Origin: Nitrospirota bacterium
Lineage (GTDB): Bacteria; Nitrospirota; Thermodesulfovibrionia; UBA6902; DSMQ01
DNA length: 59,489 nucleotides
Direction: 5' to 3'
NCBI GenBank assembly: GCA_016212185.1
Contig: JACRGX010000065.1
Span: 1 to 59,489 of the forward strand
Under the pieces are notes generated by a model. It did no database searches. It worked only from the letters and a program-made list of their open reading frames with translations, and was not told the DNA's origin. Made by a program: the position numbers and the translations under genes. Positions 43,704-52,174 of the stretch are shown piece after piece. How positions within the stretch are numbered: position 1 is the stretch's first letter; every line of letters starts with the position of its first letter.

Positions 43704-46343
43704 ATGCTTAATTTCTTAAAGCCATTCAAAAAGACTGGTGAAAGCCCGCCGGATGCTTTTAAGGAAGCCATTAAAAGCAAGTACAATATATTTCAGTCTC
43801 TTCTGACAAAGAACAATAATGTGCTTGAGCTTATGGCTGATATGGAGGAAAAACTCTCCGGTGAATACCTCTTTGACAGGCAGTATATAAATTCCAATGC
43901 GCGCTTAATTGCTGACGGAGTTTTAACAATCATTAAAAACCTTAATGCCCTCTCCGGTGATAAATACAAGCAGTTTTACGGACTATATAATGAGATTAAT
44001 AAAGAAATAGACAAAACCTTGGCGCACAAATCAGATGTTCCGGTTAGCGATTTAACCGTTCCCTTTGAAAATCTCACAGCCGGGATGTCGGATATTGCCG
44101 GCGGTAAAACAGCGCATTTGGGCGAAATAAAAAACCGTCTTAAGCTTTTGACCCCGGATGGTTTTACAATCAGCGCCTATGCATTTAAAAAATTTATGGA
44201 ACACAACAGGCTTACGGAAAAGATAAATGAAAGACTGTCTTTATTGAACATAAACAACATGGAAGAACTGAATAAGGCAGGCCAAGAGATACAGGAAATG
44301 ATAATAAGCGCAGAGGTTCCTGAGGAGTTACGGACGGCTATCAATAAAGCGGTTGAAAGTTTGAAGTTGAAATTGGAAGATTTGTCATTCCGGCTTGTCC
44401 GGAATCTTTCCGAAAAAGGATTGCCGACAAGCGGCAATGACAGCAACAAACAACAATCATTAATGGTCTCCGTCAGAAGCAGTGCAATTCAGGAGGACGG
44501 AGAGTTCAGTTTTGCAGGGCAGTATTCTACTTTTCTCAATGTGCCTGAGCGCCGGATCCTGCAGAAATACAAAGAGGTTCTGGCAAGTTTATTCACCCAG
44601 CGTGCTATTTTTTACTATAAGACAAAAGGCTTTGCTGAAGAAGAAATGGTTATGGCGGTCGGTGTATTACAGATGGTAAATTCAAGGGCAGGCGGGGTCG
44701 CATATACGATGGACCCGAATGACCCTGTGAATGACGCGGTCATAATTAATGCTGTACACGGGCTCGGGAAGACCGTTGTTGACGGAATGGTAAATCCTGA
44801 TTCTTACATGGTCTCAAAAAAGACAGGCGCCATTTTAGAAAAGAGGATTGCTGAACAGCAGATAATGCTTGTATGCAATCCTGATGGAGACATTAAAGAG
44901 GTTGATATCCCTGATGAGGTTAAGGGCAAACCGTGTCTTACTGATGAACAGATAAAGACATTATACGGGTATGCCGTGATTCTTAAAGACCATTATGCGA
45001 AACCTCAGGACATAGAATGGGCCCTTGACATGGACGGCAGGCTGTACATCCTGCAGAGCAGACCGCTGAGAATCCTGAAGGCGGAAGGTGAAGGATTAAA
45101 AGTTCCGAGAAGGATAGAAGGGCGCAACAGCCTGATTGATAAAGGGATCATTGCGTGCAAAGGCATCGGCGCGGGTAAGGCATTTGTGCTTAAGGGCGAA
45201 GAAGACCTGAAAGATTTTCCAGAGGGCGCTGTGCTTGTGGCAAGGCATACATCCACAAAATTCGTAACTGTCATGAATAAGGCGTCTGCCATTGTTACGG
45301 ATATCGGGGGAGCGACAGGACACATGGCGTCTATTTCAAGGGAATATCAGGTTCCGACAATCCTTGATACCGGAACAGCGACAACTGTTATTAAGAATGG
45401 ACAGGAGATAACAGTGGATGCCGTAAACTGCAATATCTATGAGGGAAAGGTTAATGAACTTATTGCGTACGCATTAAAAAAGAAAGAGCCTTTTAAAGAC
45501 ACGCATCTGTTTAAGGTTTTGGAAAAAACATTAAAATGGATAGTTCCTTTAAATCTGGTTGATCCCGAAGATGAGAACTTTAAGCCTGAATATTGTAAGA
45601 CATTTCATGATATAACACGGTTTGCCCATGAAACGGCAATGGCTGAGATGTTTCTGATAGGCGAGGGGCCTGATGCCGGGAAGTCCCATACGATTATACT
45701 AAAGGCAGGGATTCCTATTGACGCTCATATGATAGACATTGACGGCGGCATTAAAGCCGATATAAAAAAGGCAACTCATGAAGATATACTCTCAATTCCA
45801 TTTTCCGCATTACTTAAGGGGATGAGATGTATGAGATGGCCTGAGCCGAGGGCTGCCGATGCAAAGGGTTTTTTAGGCATGATTGCGCATACGGCATCTA
45901 TCCCTGAAGATGATATTTATAAAACTGCCGAGAAAAGCTTTGCAATAGTATCCGGCCATTACATGAATTTCAGCATAAGACTCGGCTACCATTTCTCAAT
46001 GGTAGAGGCATATGCCGGAGAGAATATGAATGACAATTACATTAAATTCTTTTTTAAGGGCGGGGGAGCCGCCGTAGACAGGAGATTAAGAAGGGTCAGG
46101 CTCATTACGGAAATCCTTAAAAAACTGGACTTCAAAGTCAATGCCGCGCAGGATGTGATAGATGCAATTCTTACCAAGTACAGGCAGGAGACTATAGAAG
46201 AAAAATTAGAGATAATGGGCAAACTGACAGCTTATACCAAACAACTGGACATGGTTATGTATAACGACGCCATTACAGACTGGTATATAGAGGAATTCGT
46301 TAAAGAACACATTAAAGAACAGCCAATAGGCAATAGGGAATAG
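43704..46343 (+). CDS. PEP-synthase-like protein with unusual C-terminal domain
   Basis: The 879-residue protein has a helical N-terminus (1-110) and a PEP/pyruvate-binding ATP-grasp domain (about 125-465) with GGKTAHLGEIKN, VSVRSSAIQEDGEFSFAGQ and LYILQSRPLR. The swivelling phosphohistidine domain carries H540 in GGATGHMASISRE. The C-terminal 280 residues do not look like the usual PEP-binding barrel; they include TRFAHETAMAEMFLIGEG, KGMRCMRWPEPR and SGHYMNFSIRLGYHFS. It may phosphorylate a different acceptor. Residues 227-247 are a REP-coded insert, and the last residues (PIGNRE) and stop come from an intergenic repeat. GAGG lies 11 nt before the ATG. Divergent from gntR. Confidence 0.82.
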   Translation: MLNFLKPFKKTGESPPDAFKEAIKSKYNIFQSLLTKNNNVLELMADMEEKLSGEYLFDRQYINSNARLIADGVLTIIKNLNALSGDKYKQFYGLYNEINKEIDKTLAHKSDVPVSDLTVPFENLTAGMSDIAGGKTAHLGEIKNRLKLLTPDGFTISAYAFKKFMEHNRLTEKINERLSLLNINNMEELNKAGQEIQEMIISAEVPEELRTAINKAVESLKLKLEDLSFRLVRNLSEKGLPTSGNDSNKQQSLMVSVRSSAIQEDGEFSFAGQYSTFLNVPERRILQKYKEVLASLFTQRAIFYYKTKGFAEEEMVMAVGVLQMVNSRAGGVAYTMDPNDPVNDAVIINAVHGLGKTVVDGMVNPDSYMVSKKTGAILEKRIAEQQIMLVCNPDGDIKEVDIPDEVKGKPCLTDEQIKTLYGYAVILKDHYAKPQDIEWALDMDGRLYILQSRPLRILKAEGEGLKVPRRIEGRNSLIDKGIIACKGIGAGKAFVLKGEEDLKDFPEGAVLVARHTSTKFVTVMNKASAIVTDIGGATGHMASISREYQVPTILDTGTATTVIKNGQEITVDAVNCNIYEGKVNELIAYALKKKEPFKDTHLFKVLEKTLKWIVPLNLVDPEDENFKPEYCKTFHDITRFAHETAMAEMFLIGEGPDAGKSHTIILKAGIPIDAHMIDIDGGIKADIKKATHEDILSIPFSALLKGMRCMRWPEPRAADAKGFLGMIAHTASIPEDDIYKTAEKSFAIVSGHYMNFSIRLGYHFSMVEAYAGENMNDNYIKFFFKGGGAAVDRRLRRVRLITEILKKLDFKVNAAQDVIDAILTKYRQETIEEKLEIMGKLTAYTKQLDMVMYNDAITDWYIEEFVKEHIKEQPIGNRE
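44384..44441. repeat. REP-like element translated inside the PEP-synthase-like gene
   Basis: GTCATTCCGGCTTGTCCGG, then AATCTTTCC, ending GCGGCAATGAC, is the same family as 33779-33843 and 52051-52126. It codes residues 227-247 just before the conserved VSVRSS motif, with no frame break. Confidence 0.85.
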
Positions 46344-46384
46344 CCAAGAGGCAAGAAGGATTTCCCCCTATTTCCTATCCCTTA
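46326..46384. repeat. CAATAGGGAATAG-type repeat at a gene 3' end
   Basis: The words CAATAGGCAATAGGGAATAG and, inverted, CCCTATTTCC supply the last codons and stop of the PEP-synthase-like gene. Related words occur at 46746-46790 and 47208-47284. Confidence 0.75.
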
Positions 46385-46406
46385 AGCCTTTTGCTTAAAC
46401 TGTTTA

Positions 46407-46745
46407 TCAAAGAAAAGAATTGAGCATTTTGTTTATCTCTTGGGTTTTTTGTAGTATTATTTCCAATGCCTGGCTGTTTAGATATTGCAGATTTTTTGAT
46501 ACTATAAGATGAGTTTCCAATTCTAATAAAGAACCTCTGGCAATTCTCAGAAACTGAATATACTCTTTTGTCATATTCCGTCCCCATCCTTCAGCTATAT
46601 TTGCTGGAATTGAAATTGCTGCTCGTCGAATCTGGTTTGTCAAAGCATAGATTTCTTCATTAGGAAATGTTTTTGTTATTTTGTAAATCTCCGTTACAAG
46701 TTCTATAGCCTTCTTCCACACTTCCAGTTCCTGATATGATTCCAT
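46407..46745 (-). CDS. Four-helix-bundle protein (S23 / 23S rRNA intervening-sequence family)
   Basis: This 112-residue protein contains SYQELEVWKKAIELVTEIYKITKTFP, a central RRAAISIPANIAEGWGR and YIQFLRIARGSLLELETHL, the S23-family pattern. The family was found in 23S rRNA intervening sequences but is mostly free-standing; it may bind nucleic acid. Function here is unknown. It sits between two stretches of CAATAGGGAATAG repeats and lies in a gap between the PEP-synthase-like gene and a two-component system, as if carried in by the repeats. Confidence 0.88.
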   Translation of the reverse strand: MESYQELEVWKKAIELVTEIYKITKTFPNEEIYALTNQIRRAAISIPANIAEGWGRNMTKEYIQFLRIARGSLLELETHLIVSKNLQYLNSQALEIILQKTQEINKMLNSFL

Positions 46746-46790
46746 TTCTTTCCCTACTCCCTATTGGCTATTCTCTATTCCCTTCTTCAG
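46746..46790. repeat. CCCTATTGGCTATTC-type repeat
   Basis: It fills the gap between the S23-family gene and the receiver gene and encodes the receiver's last residues (GIENSQ) and stop. Confidence 0.7.
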
Positions 46791-47192
46791 CTGTTCCTTC
46801 AATATCCTGTTTTCATTCCGGAGCGCTACCCATTTGGAAGCCCTGTCTATTGTGTAAAGTATCTGTTCTTTACGAAAAGGCTTTGTTATAAAGTCAAAAG
46901 CCCCCTTATGCATCGTCTCGGCGGCAGACTCAACCGTACCGTAGGCTGTGATGATAATAACAGGGATATTTTCATCAAATTTCCTTACGGCGTCAAGAAG
47001 CTCTACGCCGTCAAGCCCCGGCATCTTCAGGTCTGCAATTATAATGTCAAAGCCGCCCTGTTTTGCCAGCTCAAGCGCCTCCAGAGGATTGTTAGTGGTT
47101 ATAATCTCGTGAGATGTCTTTTCTCTGATAATCATACTCAGAAGCTTTAACATATCAGGTTCATCATCAACAGCCAATATCTTTTCGGGCAT
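46761..47192 (-). CDS. Response regulator paired with the dCache/PAS kinase
   Basis: The 143-residue receiver has DDE at 9-11, phospho-acceptor D54 (IIADLKMPG), VIIITAYGT and ITKPFRKEQ. A helical tail (ALRNENRILKEQLKKGIENSQ) follows, with no DNA-binding domain. AGGAGGAGG directly precedes ATG 47192; an upstream in-frame start would translate repeat DNA. It lies 75 nt below the kinase at 47268 and probably pairs with it. Its stop comes from a repeat. Confidence 0.9.
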   Translation of the reverse strand: MPEKILAVDDEPDMLKLLSMIIREKTSHEIITTNNPLEALELAKQGGFDIIIADLKMPGLDGVELLDAVRKFDENIPVIIITAYGTVESAAETMHKGAFDFITKPFRKEQILYTIDRASKWVALRNENRILKEQLKKGIENSQ

Positions 47193-47207
47193 AATTCCTC
47201 CTCCTTT

Positions 47208-47284
47208 GGTTAAGCCAATAGGCAATAGAGAAGAGGGAATAGGGGGGAAATCCCTCTGGGCTATTCCCTATTGGCTATTCCCTG
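47208..47284. repeat. Inverted CAATAGG/CCTATTG repeat between kinase and regulator
   Basis: GCCAATAGGCAATAGAG and GGGAATAGG on one side face CCTATTGGCTATTCCC on the other, so the whole region can fold back. It supplies the last codons (GNSQ) and stop of the kinase gene. Confidence 0.75.
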
Positions 47285-49550
47285 CCTTTACTGCCGGCAG
47301 GGTTATTATAAAAGTTGTTCCGGTCTTGCTTGATTCTTCCTTGGTCATTGTTTCAAAGGTAATTGTACCACCGTATTTTGCAATAATTCCATAAGAAACT
47401 GAAAGCCCCAGACCCGTGCCTTCTCCAACCTTTTTTGTTGTAAATAACGGGTCAAATATTCTGGTACTGTATTCTTTTTTAATTCCGCTGCCTGTATCGG
47501 AAATTTTTATTTCTACCGCGCCCCCTTCATCTATCATTTTTGCGGCAATCGTTAAAGTGCCGCCGCCCTTCATGGCGGATATCGCATTATTCACTATATT
47601 TAAGAAAACCTGCTGAAGTTCTCTCGGGTCGCCCTTTACTATGGGCAGGGATTCTGACAATTCTTCTACGATAGCGACTTTGTTAAGCGAAAGGGTATTT
47701 CCCACAATAGTGAGAACTTCCTTCAGATTCATATTTATATCAACATTTTCTTCTTTATATTCTGAAAAACGGGCAAAGGTCAGGAGATTTTCCACAACCC
47801 TTTTCGCATTCAGCCCCTGCTTTTCAATGGTCTTTAATATTTCATAATATTCAGAGTATGCCGGCACCTTTTCTTTCAGCAGGTCTGTAAAGCCGAGTAT
47901 TATTGTCAGCGGATTATTTATTTCATGCGCCACGCCCGCAGCCAGAGTCCCGAGGGATGCCAGTTTCTCGGTATGGGACATTTGTTCTTCTATCTTTTTC
48001 CTTTCTGTAAAATCCCTTGCAATTCCCAGAACGGCAAAAACCTCGCCTTTGTCGTCTAATAGCGCGCTGAAGTTTGTGCTGAGCCAGTATTTATTACCGC
48101 TGATTATAACAGGGTAAGTAATCTGCCGGCTCAGGCGCGCTGCTTTAAAGACATCGTCAATAGCTTTTAATTGAAGAGAGGCGCTGTCCTCATTAAAACA
48201 GATTTCCCCTATATTGTCTCCTACAATTTCTTCATCGTCTCTTTTAAAAAAAGTCCGCCCGGCATGATTCATAGAGATGATTTCACCATCATGGGTTACT
48301 GTAAATATAATGTCATTTGCATGTTCTATAAGAGATTTGTACTGACTTTCGGATTTTATTAATTCACTTGTCTTATTTTTAACTTCTTTCTGCAATGAAC
48401 TGGACCAGACAAGCATTAAACTGACTATTAATAGACCTCCGAAGAATATAGTAAGTATAGTAAACCCCTCAAGATAAAACTGCCGGATCTGTATCTCATG
48501 TATTACGCCCTCAACCTCGCTTATAGGCGCCACAACTGCTACGGACCAGATGCGGTTATCTGCCGTATTGTCCAGGGGGATAGGCGCATAGGCAATCAAT
48601 TTCTTCATCTCTCCTTCTTTCCCCCTGTGCCATCCGGATATATACCAGCTGGTCCCTACCATGCCTTTCAACATTTTCTCCCTCTGAATTGTATTAATCC
48701 TTGCAAATGATATCGCAGGTTTTTTTGCCTTGCGGACCTCAAATGCATTTTTCCCGATGAACCATTTTTCAGGGTGATACAAGAATGTTCCGTTTCTGTC
48801 AATGACCCACGCATATCCCGTATTGCCTGAAATAATATTTTTTGTTGTCTCTCCGGCCAATGCAGTTGCATCAATAATAAACAGTAAGACGCCTGAGAAT
48901 TTATTGGCTGCCACCGGATGTGTCACATCAACGGAAATCTGCCAGACAGACAGAGCCATTGTTATTATAAGTTTCTGACTGTTTTTGTAATTTTTTGCTG
49001 AAACATCGCTTAACGAGATCTTGCCCTTATTTTCTTCCCGCCCGGCCTGCTTCAAATAATACAAATCATCAGCGGATGGATTGGAGAGATTATATCCCCG
49101 GCTGTTTGCCACAATGGTTTTTTTGTCTTTATTTTTAACAAACCTTATTTCCAGTCCGCCCTCGTCTTTTATGCTTGAAAAGGCGATATCCATTCTCTTT
49201 CCCATGAATACTTCTTCATCATACTGAATTGACGGAGAGAAACTAAGGAGGGACAATTCGCGTTTCAAAATATTTATGCTGTTTTCAATTTGTCCTGCCG
49301 CGTGCTGGGCAAGAACCAACTGCTGCTGGTTAAAGTTTAGAGTTACAACGTCTTTTATTTTAATTGTGGACATCCATGCGAGTATGAGAACGCCTGACAG
49401 AAGAACCGGAGGGATTATAATGCCGGCTAAAATCAAAAATGACTTTACATTGAACGGGTGAAACCTTTCCCACAGAAAAGGCTTTAAATCCTTAAGGCTG
49501 AAAGAAGCGGTTTTTTTTCCTTTCAATTTATCAGCGCCGGTAAAAATCAA
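47268..49550 (-). CDS. Membrane sensor histidine kinase with dCache-type sensor and PAS
   Basis: The 760-residue kinase has TM1 (about 38-62), a long external sensor of dCache type (to about 365, with GYAWVIDRNGTFLYHPEKWF), TM2 (about 368-388), a PAS domain (410-520) and HisKA with LGTLAAGVAHEINNPLTIIL. The intact ATPase has NIVNNAISAMKGGG, DTGSGIKKEYS and GTGLGLSVSYGI. The annotated TTG start at 49550 overlaps a terminator hairpin and has no good ribosome site, so the true start may be a little downstream; no ATG lies before TM1. The receiver at 46761 follows. Confidence 0.88.
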   Translation of the reverse strand: MIFTGADKLKGKKTASFSLKDLKPFLWERFHPFNVKSFLILAGIIIPPVLLSGVLILAWMSTIKIKDVVTLNFNQQQLVLAQHAAGQIENSINILKRELSLLSFSPSIQYDEEVFMGKRMDIAFSSIKDEGGLEIRFVKNKDKKTIVANSRGYNLSNPSADDLYYLKQAGREENKGKISLSDVSAKNYKNSQKLIITMALSVWQISVDVTHPVAANKFSGVLLFIIDATALAGETTKNIISGNTGYAWVIDRNGTFLYHPEKWFIGKNAFEVRKAKKPAISFARINTIQREKMLKGMVGTSWYISGWHRGKEGEMKKLIAYAPIPLDNTADNRIWSVAVVAPISEVEGVIHEIQIRQFYLEGFTILTIFFGGLLIVSLMLVWSSSLQKEVKNKTSELIKSESQYKSLIEHANDIIFTVTHDGEIISMNHAGRTFFKRDDEEIVGDNIGEICFNEDSASLQLKAIDDVFKAARLSRQITYPVIISGNKYWLSTNFSALLDDKGEVFAVLGIARDFTERKKIEEQMSHTEKLASLGTLAAGVAHEINNPLTIILGFTDLLKEKVPAYSEYYEILKTIEKQGLNAKRVVENLLTFARFSEYKEENVDINMNLKEVLTIVGNTLSLNKVAIVEELSESLPIVKGDPRELQQVFLNIVNNAISAMKGGGTLTIAAKMIDEGGAVEIKISDTGSGIKKEYSTRIFDPLFTTKKVGEGTGLGLSVSYGIIAKYGGTITFETMTKEESSKTGTTFIITLPAVKAGNSQ

Positions 49551-49575
49551 GGGTGAATCAGCGTATTCACCCTTG
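49548..49575 (-). terminator. Rho-independent terminator of the USP/TauE run
   Basis: An 11-bp perfect stem (CAAGGGTGAAT with ATTCACCCTTG) and 6-nt loop; on the minus strand it is followed by ATTTTTA. It lies 26 nt after the stress-protein stop. Confidence 0.8.
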
Positions 49576-49601
49576 TGTTGTTGAACTCTTATCCTGCCGG
49601 A

Positions 49602-50030
49602 TTATTTTACCACATATACAGAACAGGAGCTATGCCTGACCACTTTTGACGCAACGCTCCCCATCCTGAATCTTGAAGAAGGGCTTAAGCCGCGGCTGCC
49701 GATTATTATCAAGTCAACTTTTTCTTTTTCAGCAAAATCAATTACTGCATCAGGCACTGAAGTTGAGGCGGCTATTTCCCTGCAAGTTGCGATTACGTCT
49801 TCTGTGGCAAGCACGCCGCAAGCCTGCTGGACTATATAATCAGCGCGCTTCCTCATGCTTTCTTTAAGTTTATCTTTTTCAGACGGGGAAATTTCCAGGT
49901 CTATGCCTTCAAGGACCGGGACTACATTAATCAGGCATATCTTGGCGCCTTTTGTTTTTGCAAAGTCTTTGGCAACATTCAATGCCTTTGTGGAATATTC
50001 TGAACCGTCTACTGGAACAAGTATTTTCAT
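49602..50030 (-). CDS. Universal stress protein
   Basis: The 142-residue UspA-fold protein has the MKILVPVDGSEYSTKAL start and ATP-binding motif G-SR-G-LSPSSRFRM-GS, followed by ASKVVRHSSCSVYVVK. The motif is complete, so ATP binding is expected. It is the last gene of the run TauE (50771), two-span protein (50041), USP, and is closed by a clear terminator. AGGAGG precedes the ATG. Confidence 0.93.
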   Translation of the reverse strand: MKILVPVDGSEYSTKALNVAKDFAKTKGAKICLINVVPVLEGIDLEISPSEKDKLKESMRKRADYIVQQACGVLATEDVIATCREIAASTSVPDAVIDFAEKEKVDLIIIGSRGLSPSSRFRMGSVASKVVRHSSCSVYVVK

Positions 50031-50040
50031 TGTATCCTCC

Positions 50041-50769
50041 TTACACTTCTTTTTTAACCTTTGATTTCTTCATCGTAAGCCCTATGCCTTCAAATATGAA
50101 GAATATTGCAAACCCCCACCACATGGTATATACCACATAAAATACCAGAAGACCTGTCATAAGGACTGCATTCTCAGAGACTTTCTGGGCTGTTATCCCG
50201 TAAAAGTTGTAGGATGTTTCTACGGCTTTTTTGTTTACGCTGTCAAGAAGTTTTGCCTCGTCAAGTTTCTTATCTTTTGTGAAGGTCTTTGCCATCTTGC
50301 TCAGCGCCTGCCACCAGTTTTTCATCACAGCCTTTTCGGCATACCCGTACAGCCCCGATACCTTGGAACCGTCATTATTGTACATTGCATCCGAATCGTT
50401 AAGAACGGTCTCTACCACCTTGCCGAGGTCGCCTTCTATCTTCATTTCAGTTCCCTGCATTTCCGCACGGGCGCCGGCAGAGTTAAACAGCTTGATTGTA
50501 TTTTCAGCGTCTTCAGGTTTGTCTATCTTTATACTGACTGCAAATGTCTTACCGATAAATTTCTCATTATCCTTTTTTATCTTTGGAATGAAATAAGAGG
50601 ACCCCTTGGAGAGTTCGTTAAACATTCTGTCGGCAAAGTCCAGTCCGTTCTGGGAGTTACCCTCCGGAGTCTTCGGGAAAATGGGCGAAAAAATCAAGAC
50701 TAATACTACAATAAACGATATGGCAAGGACTATTCCCGTTCCAAGATGTTTTTTATGCGCTTCAGCCAT
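50041..50769 (-). CDS. Two-span membrane protein of TauE module B
   Basis: The 242-residue protein has TM1 (11-32) and TM2 (about 203-228), enclosing a 165-residue external domain with FADRMFNELSKGSSYFIPKI, FAVSIKIDKPEDAENTIKLF and DSDAMYNNDGSKVSGLYGYAEK. A basic tail follows. I do not recognise the family. It directly follows the TauE gene with a 1-nt gap and precedes a USP, so it is likely an accessory or sensor part of that transporter. Confidence 0.8.
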   Translation of the reverse strand: MAEAHKKHLGTGIVLAISFIVVLVLIFSPIFPKTPEGNSQNGLDFADRMFNELSKGSSYFIPKIKKDNEKFIGKTFAVSIKIDKPEDAENTIKLFNSAGARAEMQGTEMKIEGDLGKVVETVLNDSDAMYNNDGSKVSGLYGYAEKAVMKNWWQALSKMAKTFTKDKKLDEAKLLDSVNKKAVETSYNFYGITAQKVSENAVLMTGLLVFYVVYTMWWGFAIFFIFEGIGLTMKKSKVKKEV

Positions 50770-50770
50770 G

Positions 50771-52018
50771 TTATGCCTCCTCTCTTAGCGTTTTGATATT
50801 TGTAAAGAATTTGCTTATAACCCAGAAACCGAAAAACCCGACAACTATCCAGAATATGATATTGCCGGCGGTTTCTATGCCTGAGGAAACAGATTTTGAC
50901 ATATGAATAACTTCAAGCTCGGTGAGCTTTTTGGGAAGTGTAGCAACTCTGTTTATAAAACCGGCAATAATTGACATTGCGTAAAATCCCCTGATGTGTA
51001 TTCCCTTGACAACCTTTGTCGTAAGAGCGCCGACCTGAATGCCGATCAAAGAGCCGATGAGCATTCCCATTGCGAGTGTATAAAACACATACCCATAGAT
51101 GGCGTATTGTGTGACTGCTCCTATTCCTGCAGTGAAAATAATTTGCAGTATGTCTGTGCCGACGGTTGTCATGGAGGATACTCCGAAAACATATACAAAC
51201 ATCGGAAATGTTATGAATCCTCCTCCGACTCCCATTATTGCCGCCAATATACCCACAATAACGCCGCCCATTGCAACAATAATGCCGGAAACTTTTCGTC
51301 CGCCCAGGTCCTCATCAAAAGATATCATGGGCGGGATTTTCATATTCTGTACCTTCATTCCGAGAGGAGGTATGCTTGACGGCCCGCCATGTGCGCCATG
51401 CCCTCCCGCATCAGCTTCCTTTCTTGACTTCAGAAAATCAATCAGCGCATAGAAACCGAGGAAGCCCAGTAAAACAGCATATACCAGACTGATGAAGGCC
51501 TCGCTCAATAAGGGGTCTTTATCATAAAGGCCCTTCTGTATAGCGCCGCCGATAAATGTACCCCCGGCAGAGCCTACAAGGAATGCTATCGCAAGCTTTA
51601 CCGAGACATTGCCGAGTTTTTTATGAACCGTTGTACCCATTATCGCTTTGGCAAAGATATGGAAAAGATCCGTACCAACGGCAAGTATGCCTTTTACTCC
51701 GGCTGCCATCAGGGCAGGAGTGATTATGAAACCTCCGCCTGCGCCGATACATCCTGTTATAAGCCCCGCCGCAAGTCCTACTGCGATTGAAACGAAAAAT
51801 ATAAGGTTGGAATAAAATGCCGGCGCATATGCCGTCTTGCCGCCTATCATATCGCTTGCCTCAACAAACGATATCGCGAGAATAGGAGCCAGCATGGCAA
51901 GCAGAATCAAAAGCTTTTTCCTGTTTTTTAAAATAGACATAGAGACTTCGTAGTCCCATTGTGCATGAGCAACTGACGCAGCCTTAAGAAATTCAAACAA
52001 CTTTCTTGGACCACTCAT
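50771..52018 (-). CDS. TauE/SafE-family anion permease, module B
   Basis: The 415-residue membrane protein has a 40-residue cytoplasmic N-tail and a first span. The TauE halves contain GCIGAGGGFIITPALMAAGV and GVGGGFITFPMFVYVFGVSS, separated by a His/Gly-rich cytoplasmic loop (AGGHGAHGGPSSIPPLGMK). AAGGGGG precedes the ATG. It lies 156 nt below the second gntR, with a REP element between, and above the two-span protein. An anion exporter or importer; the substrate is unknown. Confidence 0.88.
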   Translation of the reverse strand: MSGPRKLFEFLKAASVAHAQWDYEVSMSILKNRKKLLILLAMLAPILAISFVEASDMIGGKTAYAPAFYSNLIFFVSIAVGLAAGLITGCIGAGGGFIITPALMAAGVKGILAVGTDLFHIFAKAIMGTTVHKKLGNVSVKLAIAFLVGSAGGTFIGGAIQKGLYDKDPLLSEAFISLVYAVLLGFLGFYALIDFLKSRKEADAGGHGAHGGPSSIPPLGMKVQNMKIPPMISFDEDLGGRKVSGIIVAMGGVIVGILAAIMGVGGGFITFPMFVYVFGVSSMTTVGTDILQIIFTAGIGAVTQYAIYGYVFYTLAMGMLIGSLIGIQVGALTTKVVKGIHIRGFYAMSIIAGFINRVATLPKKLTELEVIHMSKSVSSGIETAGNIIFWIVVGFFGFWVISKFFTNIKTLREEA

Positions 52019-52050
52019 TTTTTCAACCCCCTTTAATTAATAGCTATTCT

Positions 52051-52126
52051 GTCATTCCGGCTTGTCCGTCCCGATGTATCGGGATTCAAGAAGGATTCCC
52101 GATCCCGAAATTTCGGGAGGAATGAC
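52051..52126. repeat. REP-like palindrome between gntR and TauE
   Basis: It begins GTCATTCCGGCTTGTCCG and ends TTTCGGGAGGAATGAC, with inner CCCGATGTATCGGG and CCCGAAATTTCGGG hairpins. On the transcript it could attenuate or protect the TauE message. Confidence 0.85.
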
Positions 52127-52174
52127 AAATTATGGGGCTTTACTTATGCCCCCTTTAGTTCTATATGATTCGTT

